From positions 372,001 to 436,000 of the forward strand of contig NZ_CP104972.1 of NCBI RefSeq assembly GCF_025452195.1: a stretch of DNA of 64,000 nucleotides, given 5' to 3'. The position numbers and the translations under genes were made by a program. The stretch's first letter is position 1; each line of letters starts with the position of its first letter. Origin of the DNA: Phyllobacterium zundukense. Its GTDB lineage: Bacteria; Pseudomonadota; Alphaproteobacteria; Rhizobiales; Rhizobiaceae. Under the pieces are notes generated by a model, which was given only the letters and a program-made list of their open reading frames with translations, made no database searches and was not told the origin of the DNA. Positions 1-8,889 of the stretch are shown here, one piece after another.

Positions 1-590
1 TGATGCAGCAGCTCATCCAACATGGCGAGGTGCGCCGTGGCCGCATTGGTGTCGTTATCCAGGATGTGACCCCCGACCTGGTGCAGGCGCTCGGTCTTAC
101 CGAAAGTTCCGGCGTGGTAGTCAGCAGCGTCGAACAAGGTTCTCCCGCCGCAGGCGCCGGCCTTCAGGCTGGAGATGTCATCATGAGCGTCGATAACCAT
201 CGCATTTCCAGCTCGGCTGACCTGCGCAACCGCATCGGGCTCGCCCCGGCCGGCTCGGAAATTGAAATCGACTATATGCGCAACGGAACGCGCAAATCCG
301 TCACCATGCGCATCGAAGTTGCCGGCGCGATTGATGAAACCGAAGCACAGGTCGATCGGCTCGAGGGCGCGGAGTTTCGGGATGCGGGAGGAACCGTTGT
401 CGTCAAACATATCGAGGAAGGCAGCGCGGCGGCTCAGTCAGGCTTGCGCGTCGGCGATGTAATCGTCGCCGTCAACCGCCGCCCGGTCTCGTCGCTTTCA
501 GATCTGACGACGGCATTGCATGATGCAGCGCGCACAATTGCGCTCGATCTCATTCGCGGCGGGGAAAAGGTATTCCTGATCATCCGTTAG
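1..590 (+). CDS. DegP/HtrA-type protease, C-terminal PDZ pair (5' truncated)
   Basis: The reading frame is open from the window edge, so the protease domain lies upstream and only the last 195 or so residues are seen. They form two PDZ domains: the first carries GVVVSSVEQGSPAAGAGLQ and AGDVIMSVD, the second GSAAAQSGLRVGDVIVAVN. This order is that of DegP/DegQ periplasmic serine endoproteases, where PDZ1 binds substrate and PDZ2 helps oligomerisation. The stop at 588-590 follows the family's usual C-terminal hydrophobic strand (VFLIIR). The catalytic triad cannot be judged here. Small envelope ORFs follow on the same strand, but spacing does not show an operon. Confidence 0.9.
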   Translation, partial: MQQLIQHGEVRRGRIGVVIQDVTPDLVQALGLTESSGVVVSSVEQGSPAAGAGLQAGDVIMSVDNHRISSSADLRNRIGLAPAGSEIEIDYMRNGTRKSVTMRIEVAGAIDETEAQVDRLEGAEFRDAGGTVVVKHIEEGSAAAQSGLRVGDVIVAVNRRPVSSLSDLTTALHDAARTIALDLIRGGEKVFLIIR

Positions 591-832
591 GAGGCTTGCC
601 ATCAGACGTCGTGAAACTGTTTGTCGATTGGGAGAAGAAAATGAGGAAATCCGTTCGATGGAGTAGCGCCGGGCGACAATCGCCGCGCCGTTTAAGGTAC
701 GGCTGGCGAAGACGCGGAGCTGACCGGGTTTCGGCCCACCACGCCGCATCTCGAACCGGCGCTGCACAGGGCAAACGCAATCGATTGGCTTACCCGGTGG
801 AACGCCAACCGTTGGTAACAAAGGAGGAGCTC

Positions 833-1153
833 ATGGAATGCAACGTCTTCGAAGAGCCCGTCAGCCTATTTGTCGGACTCGGTTTACCAGTTCAGGTCAG
901 GACCGTGGCGGAAGCTTACGCACTGCTCGGCGAATGGCCTTTATCGAAAACCGATCCTGCGCACACTCTGGCTATCAAGGCTTGCAAGGCAGCGCTATCC
1001 GGAGAGATAGAAGCGCAGACCGCTCGCGGCCTGTTCGTTGCCTTTGCCCATAGGCACGACCTTTTGGCGCCTGAGGGGGCTGCCTCGCAAGCCAATGCAG
1101 ACAAAGCCGGTCGTTCCGGCATCTTTCTCGAGCATGACAGGAGGTCAACATGA
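833..1153 (+). CDS. DUF982 family protein
   Basis: A 106-residue protein with the DUF982 pattern: an N-terminal FEEPVSLFVGLGLPVQV strand segment, a W in LLGEWP, then KACKAALSGEI and a short helix ending in FVAFAHRHDLL. DUF982 proteins are small, of unknown function and largely restricted to rhizobia and relatives. The frame is open further upstream, but a strong Shine-Dalgarno (AAGGAGG, 821-827) places the start at 833. The stop overlaps the start of the next small ORF (ATGA at 1150), which suggests translational coupling. Confidence 0.8.
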   Translation: MECNVFEEPVSLFVGLGLPVQVRTVAEAYALLGEWPLSKTDPAHTLAIKACKAALSGEIEAQTARGLFVAFAHRHDLLAPEGAASQANADKAGRSGIFLEHDRRST

Positions 1154-1236
1154 CGGAACTGCAAACGATCCTGCTGATCACCTTCGCCGTGGTTTTGGCG
1201 ATGGCAAGCGTGACCATTTCGCAATGGAGGGATTGA
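1150..1236 (+). CDS. 28-residue single-pass membrane peptide
   Basis: A very short ORF whose ATG overlaps the stop of the DUF982 gene and is preceded by AGGAGGT (1139-1145). The product is almost entirely one hydrophobic helix (TILLITFAVVLAMASVTI) followed by SQWRD. Size, strong ribosome site and coupling to the preceding gene argue that it is translated. Function is unknown; it may be a small inner-membrane peptide. The ORF is too short for statistical support. Confidence 0.45.
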   Translation: MTELQTILLITFAVVLAMASVTISQWRD

Positions 1237-1296
1237 GAACGGAGCGCGTGCTTTGTCTGTCGGCACCGCCGTTTGCGTCGTCGCGGGGATGGGAAC

Positions 1297-1494
1297 ATGG
1301 ACGAAATTGTCTTGCTTCTTTGTATGTCCGTTGCAGTACCGTTTTTCTGCGCAGTAGCCGGCATCGTGGTCGCATTTGTCCACCGCAGAGGATCGAGCAC
1401 GGAAGCCTGGCGCAGTGTTGGAGCACAAGGCGCCGAGAACATGAGGGAGCTACGCGAGGCGCCAACGAAGCGAATAAGCACGCAGCGGCGGTGA
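1297..1494 (+). CDS. Small membrane protein, unknown
   Basis: A 65-residue product begins MDEIVLLLCMSVAVPFF, with one transmembrane helix over residues 4-28 and then a charged Arg/Glu-rich cytoplasmic tail. The start at 1297 follows a GGGGAT-like ribosome site; a TTG eight codons upstream is in frame but less attractive. It lies 60 bases after the 28-residue peptide on the same strand. No family is recognised. Confidence 0.45.
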   Translation: MDEIVLLLCMSVAVPFFCAVAGIVVAFVHRRGSSTEAWRSVGAQGAENMRELREAPTKRISTQRR

Positions 1495-1746
1495 AATAAT
1501 GCATAAAGGTCGGCTTGTCGCAACGATGCAGAACCTGTGCAATCTGAACCGGGCATGCTGTACGCCGTCGTTGCGGGATTTCTTCTGACGCGGTTTCGCG
1601 TGTCATCACGAAGTTGATTCTTTCAGCGCCCGGCTCGGAATGGAGTGTCCAAAATGCGGATCGACAGTAACCGAAGCAGGAAGCTTTGACCGGCCGGTCC
1701 CTCTCACCTCCCCTTATTTTAAGCGATTTCAGACGGCCGGACGCCG

Positions 1747-2247
1747 CTACTTCTTCTGAGCAGCTTGACACTCGCGCAACGCCTTGAACGCAGCATCGGT
1801 ACCAGTGAGGTCAACCACTAATTCCTTACGCCCTTTGGCGGTGATCGTCAGTTTTTTCTTCTTGGCAAGGCCATAGATAAAATCGAGGTCGTTGAAAGGA
1901 ACGGTTGCACCGTCGAAGCCCTCCATCTCCTGGCCCGTAGCCACGCCGGTGAACTTCTCACCATCGACGTCGAATTCGACCGAGAGCTGTTCACCTGCGG
2001 TAATTTTTTCAGGTTTTTTGGAGTAAAGCGCCAGATAGCCGCGCAGATCTGCGCTTGCATCGATACCGATCTCCACCTGTGCGCCAGCGTCGGGGTTTTG
2101 CCGGGCGATAAGGCAGCCAGGGCCCATCTTCTCATTGACAAAAATATCCCAACCGGCCGCCTTGCCATATTTCTTGATCATGTCCTGGGCCTCACATGGA
2201 ACGGTAAGGACCGCAACTGCCAGGGCAGTCCGAACGAAGATATGCAT
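1747..2247 (-). CDS. Secreted hypothetical protein (invasion-locus-B-like)
   Basis: 166 residues with an N-terminal signal peptide (MHIFVRTALAVAVLTVPCEA) and a mature part that begins around QDMIKKYGKAAGWDIFVN. The combination of a GW.I.V strand, a conserved Cys (GPGCLIA) and a late Cys (ALRECQ) recalls small periplasmic proteins distantly like the IalB group, but the match is weak and function is unknown. The start is set by a perfect AGGAGGA on the minus strand, six bases before the ATG; an ORF extending to 2694 upstream has no such signal and is rejected. The gene stands alone. Confidence 0.7.
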   Translation of the reverse strand: MHIFVRTALAVAVLTVPCEAQDMIKKYGKAAGWDIFVNEKMGPGCLIARQNPDAGAQVEIGIDASADLRGYLALYSKKPEKITAGEQLSVEFDVDGEKFTGVATGQEMEGFDGATVPFNDLDFIYGLAKKKKLTITAKGRKELVVDLTGTDAAFKALRECQAAQKK

Positions 2248-2757
2248 GATCTCCTCCTGTGTTCTGCTTTCAATGAAAAAACACCACGATGTGTGCGACG
2301 CTTCAAAATCTCTAAGATGCTTGGGTACGTCACAAAACTCCAATCGCCGAGAGCGTTCTTCCCGACATCGGCACCAAGAATCAACGGAACCCCAGCTTGT
2401 GGGCAGCGGTACCGTTCGATCGTGAGTATTTCCGGCCAGTGAAATCCTGCGGTGCGCAATTAACAAGTACGTAACTGTAACTTTGCGGGAAGTGGTGGAT
2501 TTCGCAGCGGCAAGAGCCCGCCGAACTGGTCGCGGCGCTTGGCCAGCTGGCGGCGACCATTTCGTGCAGAATGCAACCATAACCCGACGCAGATCTTCAT
2601 CGAGATGATCGCAAGCCCGCTCCCCTTGAAGCCCGGCCATTCTCCAAAGGCGTCCTGCCCACGGTTGGGCCCCTCTTTCGGCATAGGACGGCAAGAAGGA
2701 TGGTACGAGCTAGAGGTGTTTTTGTCCAAAGTAGATCCCCGCTTCTCGCGCCCCAGA
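2248..2757. other. Intergenic, no gene seen
   Basis: About 510 bases between the secreted protein gene and the integrase remnant. Several overlapping short frames exist, none with a ribosome site or protein-like composition. The part next to 2248 should hold the promoter of the minus-strand gene. Confidence 0.5.
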
Positions 2758-2860
2758 GTGGTTCAGCTCCTGCTGGGGTCACACCAAACTCGAAAGTACA
2801 GTGCGCTATCTCGGCATCGAAGTTGACAATGCCCTTAGGATCGCCGAGCAGATTGAACTC
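2758..2860 (+). pseudogene. Tyrosine recombinase (integrase) C-terminal remnant
   Basis: The translation starts VVQLLLG and, after one surplus base in the G run at 2776-2780, continues HTKLESTVRYLGIEVDNAL and IAEQIEL. This is the box II region of phage-type integrases (LLGHxxxxxTxxYL), with the tyrosine nucleophile in TVRYLG. The frameshift and the absence of the rest of the enzyme show that it is a fossil. It may mark an old integration event next to the ABC operon. Confidence 0.7.
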
Positions 2861-2939
2861 TGCTCTCCGACATCGGGCTATTGGCAGATGGTCCTGTCAG
2901 CGCGAGATGGCGTCAGCACGTCCCTGAAACAGAAATGCC

Positions 2940-3713
2940 TTAGAAGCTGTTGCGCTCGCGATAGGTACGCAGGAACGACTGAATACGCGCGTCCTCGGGA
3001 CGATGCAGGATGCGATCGGGGCTGTCCACGCTGACCAGTTCGCCTTTTTCCATGAAGCCCACCTGATCGGCAACATGGGCAGCGAAACCCATTTCATGCG
3101 TCACAACCACCATCGTCATCCCCTCGCCAGCCAACGTCCTCATGACGCTCAGCACCTCGCCCACAAGTTCCGGGTCAAGCGCGGATGTCGGCTCATCGAA
3201 AAGCATCAGCTTGGGTTCCATGGCGATTGCGCGGGCAATTGCAACGCGCTGTTGCTGACCGCCGGAAAGCCGCGATGGGTGGCTTGCGATCTTGTCTGCC
3301 AGCCCAACCTTGGCCAGCGCCTCGCTGGCACGCCGATCCGCATCGGCTTTCGACATTCGGCGCACGCGGATCAACCCCTCAGCCACATTCTCCTTGGCGG
3401 TCATGTGCGGCCAGAGGTTGAACTGCTGGAACACCATGCCGATCGATCGGCGCATCTCGCGAAGCCTGCGGCCCGACATCTTCTTGTCAGGCGCGTCATA
3501 GCCGATAAGCTGACCGTCAATGCGGACTTCACCGGAGTCATACGCCTCAAGGAAATTTATGCAGCGAAGGAGGGTCGATTTTCCCGAACCCGAAGGGCCA
3601 ATGAGACAGGTGACCTTGCCCGGTGGTATCGATAGATCGATGTCTTTCAACGCTTGAAACTTGCCGTAGTATTTGTTGACCTTGCGCATTTCGACTGATG
3701 ACGCAGCAAGCAT
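2940..3713 (-). CDS. Amino acid ABC transporter ATP-binding protein
   Basis: 257 residues, the usual length for GlnQ/HisP-type ATPases. Walker A is GPSGSGKSTLL (about residues 38-48), the Q loop lies in VFQQFNLWPHMT, the signature is LSGGQQQRVAIARA, Walker B is LMLFDEPTSALD, and the switch His is in VVVTHEMGFA. It powers import of a polar amino acid or related compound at the inner membrane. It is the last gene of a four-gene minus-strand operon, starting one base after the stop of the second permease. The exact substrate cannot be told. Confidence 0.93.
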   Translation of the reverse strand: MLAASSVEMRKVNKYYGKFQALKDIDLSIPPGKVTCLIGPSGSGKSTLLRCINFLEAYDSGEVRIDGQLIGYDAPDKKMSGRRLREMRRSIGMVFQQFNLWPHMTAKENVAEGLIRVRRMSKADADRRASEALAKVGLADKIASHPSRLSGGQQQRVAIARAIAMEPKLMLFDEPTSALDPELVGEVLSVMRTLAGEGMTMVVVTHEMGFAAHVADQVGFMEKGELVSVDSPDRILHRPEDARIQSFLRTYRERNSF

Positions 3714-3714
3714 C

Positions 3715-4377
3715 TTACGTCCTTTCGATCAGATGTTTCGTGATGCGCGCTTCCAATCTTAGTCCGACACGCGAGATCGTCTCGACCAGGCCCCAGAAGA
3801 ACAACGCCAGCACCAGGTTTGCCTCCACGTAGCGAAAGGTTTCTGCGGACATGCGCTGCACCTGATACAGCAGTTCGGGAACGGTAATGATCGACAGGAT
3901 GACCGTTTCCTTGGTGAGGATGATCGAGAAGTTTACCAGCGCTGGCAGAGCAGAGACCAGGCCCAGAGGCAGTAGGATTCGTCGCACGGTATGCGATTCG
4001 GACATGCCGATTGCACGAGCCGCCTCGATCTGGCCATCGGGTACGGCGCGGAAGCCCGAACGAAATATCTCCGCGAAGTAGGGACTGCCATAGATCGTCA
4101 GACCCAGCAGGCCTGCGGGCAGCGCGTCAAGGCGCAGGCCGACGAGTGGGCCGCCATAGTAGAGCACGAACAACTGGACGAGGAAGGGTGTGCCGCGGAT
4201 GACTTCGATATAGGCCTGGACGATCCATGTCACCCAGCGTGGCGCATAGCGTTGAATGAGCGCGATGACGAGGCCAAGCGCCATGCCGAAGACCGTGCCA
4301 AGCGCCCAGCATAGGATGGTATTGCCAAAGCCCTTCAGCAGCGAGGGGCCGTATTGCTGGAGAACGCTCCATTCCAT
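3715..4377 (-). CDS. Amino acid ABC transporter permease (second subunit)
   Basis: 220 residues with about five hydrophobic helices and the HisM/GlnP EAA loop (IEAARAIGMSESHTVRRILL), which contacts the ATPase. The start MEWSVLQQYG is chosen because its ATG shares one base with the stop of the upstream permease (TGATG at 4375-4379), a classic coupled junction; an ORF start further upstream would lie inside that permease. It forms the membrane pore together with its partner. Confidence 0.92.
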   Translation of the reverse strand: MEWSVLQQYGPSLLKGFGNTILCWALGTVFGMALGLVIALIQRYAPRWVTWIVQAYIEVIRGTPFLVQLFVLYYGGPLVGLRLDALPAGLLGLTIYGSPYFAEIFRSGFRAVPDGQIEAARAIGMSESHTVRRILLPLGLVSALPALVNFSIILTKETVILSIITVPELLYQVQRMSAETFRYVEANLVLALFFWGLVETISRVGLRLEARITKHLIERT

Positions 4378-5024
4378 CAGACGTCCGTCCTGTGTTCGAG
4401 ATAACGTCCCAGCGCCGCCAAACACAAATTGATCAGCAGATAGATGCAGGCCGCCGCTATATAGACTTCAAGCGGACGGAAGGTGGTGGCGGCCTGCGCT
4501 TGGCTGGCGCGAGTGATTTCGAGAATGCCGACGACCGAAACTAACGACGACGCCTTCACAAGCAAGATGAGTTCATTGATCAACGCCGGCAGCGAAAGCG
4601 TCACGGCTTGCGGAAGGATTACCCGGGTCCATACGTCGACGGGCGTCATGCCGATGGCGACCGCGGCCTCCGCTTGTCCTTTCGGTAACGCCGCGATCGC
4701 GCCGCGCCAGATTTCGGAGATATAAGCGCTGGCGCAAATACCCACGGTCACCACGGCGGCGACCATTGCTGGCACGTCCAGGCCGATGATCGGCAAGGCA
4801 TAGTAGAACACCAGCAGTTGCACCAGCAGTGGCACACCGCGCAAGAAACTGACCCAAATGGCTGCAAAGCGGCGCAGTGGCGGGTACGGCGACAGGCGAG
4901 CGGCACAAATCAGCGTGCCAATCACAATACCCAACCCGATGCCCAGAACCGAGATCAGAAGTGTGTATCGCGCTGCCCAGAACAACGGCCCAAAGCTTTG
5001 AAAGAATACCGCTAAGGAAAACAT
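4377..5024 (-). CDS. Amino acid ABC transporter permease (first subunit)
   Basis: 215 residues of the His/Glu/Gln/Arg/opine permease family. Hydrophobic helices begin at residue 10; the conserved G....P.L.QL segment reads FLRGVPLLVQLLVFYYALP and the EAA loop reads QAEAAVAIGMTPVDVWTRVI. It lies between the binding protein gene (53-base gap) and the second permease (one-base overlap). Together they make a heteromeric channel in the inner membrane. Confidence 0.92.
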   Translation of the reverse strand: MFSLAVFFQSFGPLFWAARYTLLISVLGIGLGIVIGTLICAARLSPYPPLRRFAAIWVSFLRGVPLLVQLLVFYYALPIIGLDVPAMVAAVVTVGICASAYISEIWRGAIAALPKGQAEAAVAIGMTPVDVWTRVILPQAVTLSLPALINELILLVKASSLVSVVGILEITRASQAQAATTFRPLEVYIAAACIYLLINLCLAALGRYLEHRTDV

Positions 5025-5077
5025 CCACCCTCACTATGGCAAGCGTGCGGGCGGAGCCACCTCCGCCCGCGAGCGCG

Positions 5078-5896
5078 TTATTTGGCCGGAACTTCGCGGG
5101 GCAATTCGGTATAGCTGCCCAGCCACTTTTCCTGGATAGCCTTGACGCGGCCGTCGTCGGTCATCTTGATCATCGCATCGTTGATGGCCTTGTTAAAGCT
5201 TTCGCTCTCTGCATTCTTGCGCACCACCCATGCGAAATATTTCGGTTCACCGAACTGGGCTGGCGTGAAGAGAGCAAAGCTCTCCGGGCGGCTCTTGACG
5301 AGATAGGTGAGGTTTGGAAGTGACCCAGCGACCGCATCCAGGCGGCCGGCAGCGAGATCGGCATAAGCTTCGTCCGTGGTGCCGTACTCCTTGATCGTCA
5401 CACCGCCCAGCTTCTGGCCATAGGCCTCAAGCTGCTTGAATTGCGCGGTGCCCTGCTGGACGCCGACGGTCTTGCCCTTGATGTCTTCAGGTTTGGTAAG
5501 TTCGCTGTTGTTCGCGGCCTTGAGCAGCGAGACGGTCGCATCGGCAATAGGCAAGGTGAAGCCGTAGCGCTCCAGCCGCTCCGGCGTAATCGTCACCGGG
5601 GCAATCACGATGTCGAACTTCTTGACCTCAAGTCCCGGCAGCTCGGCAGTCCAGGGGATATCCTGATACACTGGCTCGGCCCCGATTTCCTTGGCAACCT
5701 CATCGAACAAGTCCTTGGTCATGCCCTCATAGGTGCCGTTATTCAACATGTCGAATGGCGCGTAGTGCATGTCGGTGGCAGTGACGATCTTGCCGGCAGC
5801 CTTGATGTCCGCAAGCTGGTCGGCCTCGGCGGCGCTGGCAAGACAAAGTGCGGCTAGGCCGAGAAGCGTGCCTTTGACGGTCATGTGAATGCTCAT
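5078..5896 (-). CDS. Amino acid ABC transporter substrate-binding protein
   Basis: 272 residues of the SBP_bac_3 family. A signal peptide (MSIHMTVKGTLLGLAALC, cleavage near AEA) is followed by a type II periplasmic binding fold: YAPFDMLNNGTYEGMTKDL at the start of lobe 1 and VGVQQGTAQFKQLEAYG at the hinge. The start is fixed by AAGGAG on the minus strand, 10 bases before the ATG; an earlier TTG start gives no signal peptide at the N-terminus. First gene of the operon; it delivers the amino acid to the two permeases. Confidence 0.93.
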   Translation of the reverse strand: MSIHMTVKGTLLGLAALCLASAAEADQLADIKAAGKIVTATDMHYAPFDMLNNGTYEGMTKDLFDEVAKEIGAEPVYQDIPWTAELPGLEVKKFDIVIAPVTITPERLERYGFTLPIADATVSLLKAANNSELTKPEDIKGKTVGVQQGTAQFKQLEAYGQKLGGVTIKEYGTTDEAYADLAAGRLDAVAGSLPNLTYLVKSRPESFALFTPAQFGEPKYFAWVVRKNAESESFNKAINDAMIKMTDDGRVKAIQEKWLGSYTELPREVPAK

Positions 5897-6408
5897 TGCA
5901 GTTGCTCCTTTTTGAACCAACGGGGTGGATACGACCAACACGCACTGCGTCGCCGTATTCTAGATCAGAAAGTACCGGACCGATGTACGTGTTTTGCGTA
6001 AATCGGCTGCTTCCATCTTCGAGCTGGCGTCAGCGTGACGCACCGCCCGTGCATATTCTGCTTCGCCGCGCAAGACTGCCATGCCTGAACGCTACGAGAA
6101 GTCCTTGTTTCCGCGATTCGGCAAAGCGACCGAACTTCGCAGTCTACTCATACGTTTCAGCCAAGCGGCAAGGCAAGAAAATTGACGTCCTATCGGCATC
6201 GTTGATAAGTGCGGTTCCGATGCAACGTTATACAACTTTTTGAAGGACGAGCCCGGAACATTCGACAGCGTGAAGCCGGCCAGCGCCTAAAACGGTCGCA
6301 ATTTCCAATTTCGCGCAGACTGACCCGACCAAGGCAACTTCCAAGTCTGTTTCGGCCTGCACCGACCGCTGGTTCGAGGTCTTGGTCAAAAGAGATCGTG
6401 CAGCATTT
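5897..6408. other. Intergenic upstream of the ABC operon
   Basis: About 510 bases with no convincing gene. It should contain the promoter of the minus-strand amino acid importer. No clear operator repeat was seen. Confidence 0.5.
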
Positions 6409-8029
6409 CTACGGATTGCTCGTTGGACCGGGAGTTGGCGGTAGGGGGGACGGTATATTTGGAATTATGGGATCGGGAGTTGGCGGCAAAGCGGACGGTA
6501 TTTTCGGTATTGCGGGACCCGGAAGAGGCGATATCGGGGACGGTATATTGGGAATTGTGGGATCGGTAGTGGACGGTATCGGAGAAGGTATCGGAACCGT
6601 AAAGCCGCCAATGGGCGATATTGGTGATGGTATCGTAGGGCCTGGGCCAGGAATGCCGGGCAATCCACCTAGTGTCTGCGGCAAAGGCAATCCTCGTTCC
6701 TGGAAGAATTTCACAAGCTCTTTGTTGTCGCCAAACTCAAGATCGCCGATCGTCAGCGCGAAGCCGGGTTCGCCCGGGCAGTTGGTTCTGATCTGTCCTT
6801 CGGTTGCCGCGGCAGCCAGTTTCATTTCTGCAGCAGCGCGATCGTAGTTTGCCGGTTCGGAGCCAAGCAATTTGGTGGTCAGATTGGCTGCTATCCAGAG
6901 TCCGCCATCATCAGCTTCGACCCGTTTTGGGACGAGTGCGTACTGGACCGCGGTCCACGCTGGTGTGAACAGGAAGTGGTGTTCCCCGCCTTTGACCTTG
7001 AGCGGTTTGCCATCCGGGCCACGGCCCTGTCTCTGAAAAGGCAAATCACTCAAGAGCACCACGTCCGGGGCGGTCTGCAGGCCAACCGGAACAGTAACGT
7101 TTGCGCCGACTGACGGAACTGATACCCAGGCTTCCTCGAACTCCGCTTTTCTGTCTGTCTTGAGCGCCAGCTTGATGTTGCGGCAACCGATATCGGGCTT
7201 TAGCATCACGATTGTGTTGCCACCCACCTCCCCTATTTCGAAGCGCGCATCGAACCCGGACGCTATGCTCGCATTTCCGTTGAGGTCGACCGTCGTACCG
7301 ACGCCTCTTCCTATCAAGGGGTCGACATGCAGATCTACGGATGCCTTGGCGTCGGCCTGCGCATTGAGCGAAAGCTTCAAGCGTCTCCCTTTGGTCCAGG
7401 ATATGCCGACTGCATTCACCACTATTGCTGCCGCTACCGCTCCTGGGTCAGCAAGCTCGGCGAAAACCCCGACCTCACCGAGAACATCTGCGCTCCATTT
7501 TTGATCGGCAAGCCGGCCCTTGAATTGCACCGACTTGACGGTTGCGGTCCTGTTTGCAGCAGGAAGTTGGTTGAATTTGTCTTGAACCAGGTGAGCCACT
7601 GTCCCGTTTATCCAAAGAGCAATATCGGCGTCTTTCAATTTGGGTATCCGTATTTGCTCCAGATTTTTTCGCATCCTGACGATGTCATCCTGAATTTCGG
7701 AAGGCGGCTCCTTGACGCTGGTTGCCACTGGTTTTTCGTTGAAATCGGTCAGCAGCCATACTCCGCCGTCGAGGATGACAGCGTTGGCCGCCTTAATTTC
7801 TTGCGACAGTTCGTTTGGCGGGACGGTCATCCGAACCTTGATCCAGTTTTCATCTTTTGGATCGCGGACCGAAACCGTCTGCGTGAAATCTTGTTTCAAA
7901 TCGTAAGCGAAGCTGTTTTTGAACGGGAGCTCCAAGGTGAAAGCTTCGGTGAACTGCAACATGAGACCCGTTTCGATAAGGTCGCTCGCATACTCCCTCA
8001 ACTTGATATTGAACCAGCCCCATCCGAAT
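6409..8029 (-). pseudogene. 3' part of an anchored extracytoplasmic protein gene split by IS66
   Basis: This is the distal three quarters of a gene cut by the IS66 at 8030. If the IS and one copy of the 8-bp duplication are removed, the frame joins the 5' part exactly (..LDPEFG|WGWFNIKLREY..) to give about 699 residues. The domain here has alternating strand segments and ends in a proline-rich tail (6409-6670) made of imperfect repeats such as IPSPISPIGGF and IPNIPSPISP. The open frame continues to 9156 only because it happens to be open antisense to the transposase genes. Function unknown; the tail suggests cell-wall or surface exposure. Confidence 0.85.
8022..8029 (+). repeat. IS66 target site duplication, left copy
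   Basis: ATCCGAAT stands immediately before the GTA end of the element and is repeated immediately after its right end. An 8-bp duplication is the standard for IS66-family transposition. Confidence 0.95.
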
Positions 8030-8107
8030 GTATCCCCACGGTGACGGCCGTCTTGTGATGTGAAGCTTAACATTGGAAGTCCTAGTGGTAACCCTAGGAG
8101 TAGTCCT

Positions 8108-8500
8108 ATGACCAAGCAGCACATTGAAGTGATCACGTCGGTCGAGCGTCGGCGTCGGTGGTCTCGCGAAGAGAAAGAACGGCTGGTAGCGGCAACGTTA
8201 GAGCCTGAAGCAGTTATCTCGGATGTTGCGCGTTCCGCAGGGATCCATGTCAGCCAATTATTCCGGTGGCGTAAGGAGCTTTGCCAGATGTCAGCGCCGT
8301 CGGTCCCACAACTCCTTCCGGTCGAAGTCGTCGCGGCCTTGCCGTCGCCGGAGGCGGTGGAAACACCATCACCTTCTCGGGTGCGCAAGAAGAGCAGCAT
8401 GGTGACGATCGAGCTTGGCCGCGGCCGACGTATTCGTGTGGAGAGCGATGTCGATACGGAAGCGTTGGGCCGGATCCTCGATGTTGTGGAGCGGCGATGA
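8108..8500 (+). CDS. tnpA: IS66 accessory protein TnpA (Orf1)
   Basis: 130 residues. The N-terminal helix-turn-helix (RRRWSREEKERLVAATLEPE ... SDVARSAGIHVSQLFRWRK) is typical of IS66 TnpA and transposase_8-like proteins, which bind the element ends. The start at 8108 follows AGGAG (8096-8100); an upstream in-frame ATG at 8060 lies in the terminal region and lacks a ribosome site. The stop overlaps the tnpB start by four bases. Confidence 0.9.
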   Translation: MTKQHIEVITSVERRRRWSREEKERLVAATLEPEAVISDVARSAGIHVSQLFRWRKELCQMSAPSVPQLLPVEVVAALPSPEAVETPSPSRVRKKSSMVTIELGRGRRIRVESDVDTEALGRILDVVERR

Positions 8501-8844
8501 TCCCGGTTCCGAGCGGCGTGAAGGTGTGGCTCGCCACCGGCTATACGGATATGCGCAAGGGCTTTCCCGGTCTGTCGCTGATGGTGCAGGAGACGCTGAA
8601 GCGCGATCCGCACAATGGTCATCTGTTTTGCTTTCGCGGGCGTCAGGGCGGATTGATCAAAGTGATCTGGCATGATGGGCAAGGCGCCTGTCTGTTCACC
8701 AAGAAGCTGGAAAGCGGACGGTTCGTCTGGCCGTCGGCGGCTGATGGCACCCTGGTGATCACGCCCGCCCAGCTCGGCTATTTGCTGGAAGGCATTGACT
8801 GGCGGATGCCACAAAAAACCTGGCGTCCCAGCTCGGCTGGATGA
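8497..8844 (+). CDS. tnpB: IS66 accessory protein TnpB (Orf2)
   Basis: 115 residues, exactly the family length. Diagnostic segments are VKVWLATGYTDMRKGFPGL, HNGHLFCFRGRQGGLIKVIW and KKLESGRFVWP. The ATG overlaps the tnpA stop (ATGA at 8497-8500), giving coupled translation as in other IS66 elements. TnpB is needed for transposition but its biochemical role is not settled. Confidence 0.95.
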   Translation: MIPVPSGVKVWLATGYTDMRKGFPGLSLMVQETLKRDPHNGHLFCFRGRQGGLIKVIWHDGQGACLFTKKLESGRFVWPSAADGTLVITPAQLGYLLEGIDWRMPQKTWRPSSAG

Positions 8845-8889
8845 TGGAAACTGCTGGAAAGACGGGAGCGAATATGATTCCATCCCGCC

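Noticed and set aside
975..1771. Two long minus-strand ORFs over the first small genes
   Set aside because: No family motif; the plus-strand ORFs have strong ribosome sites and coupled starts.
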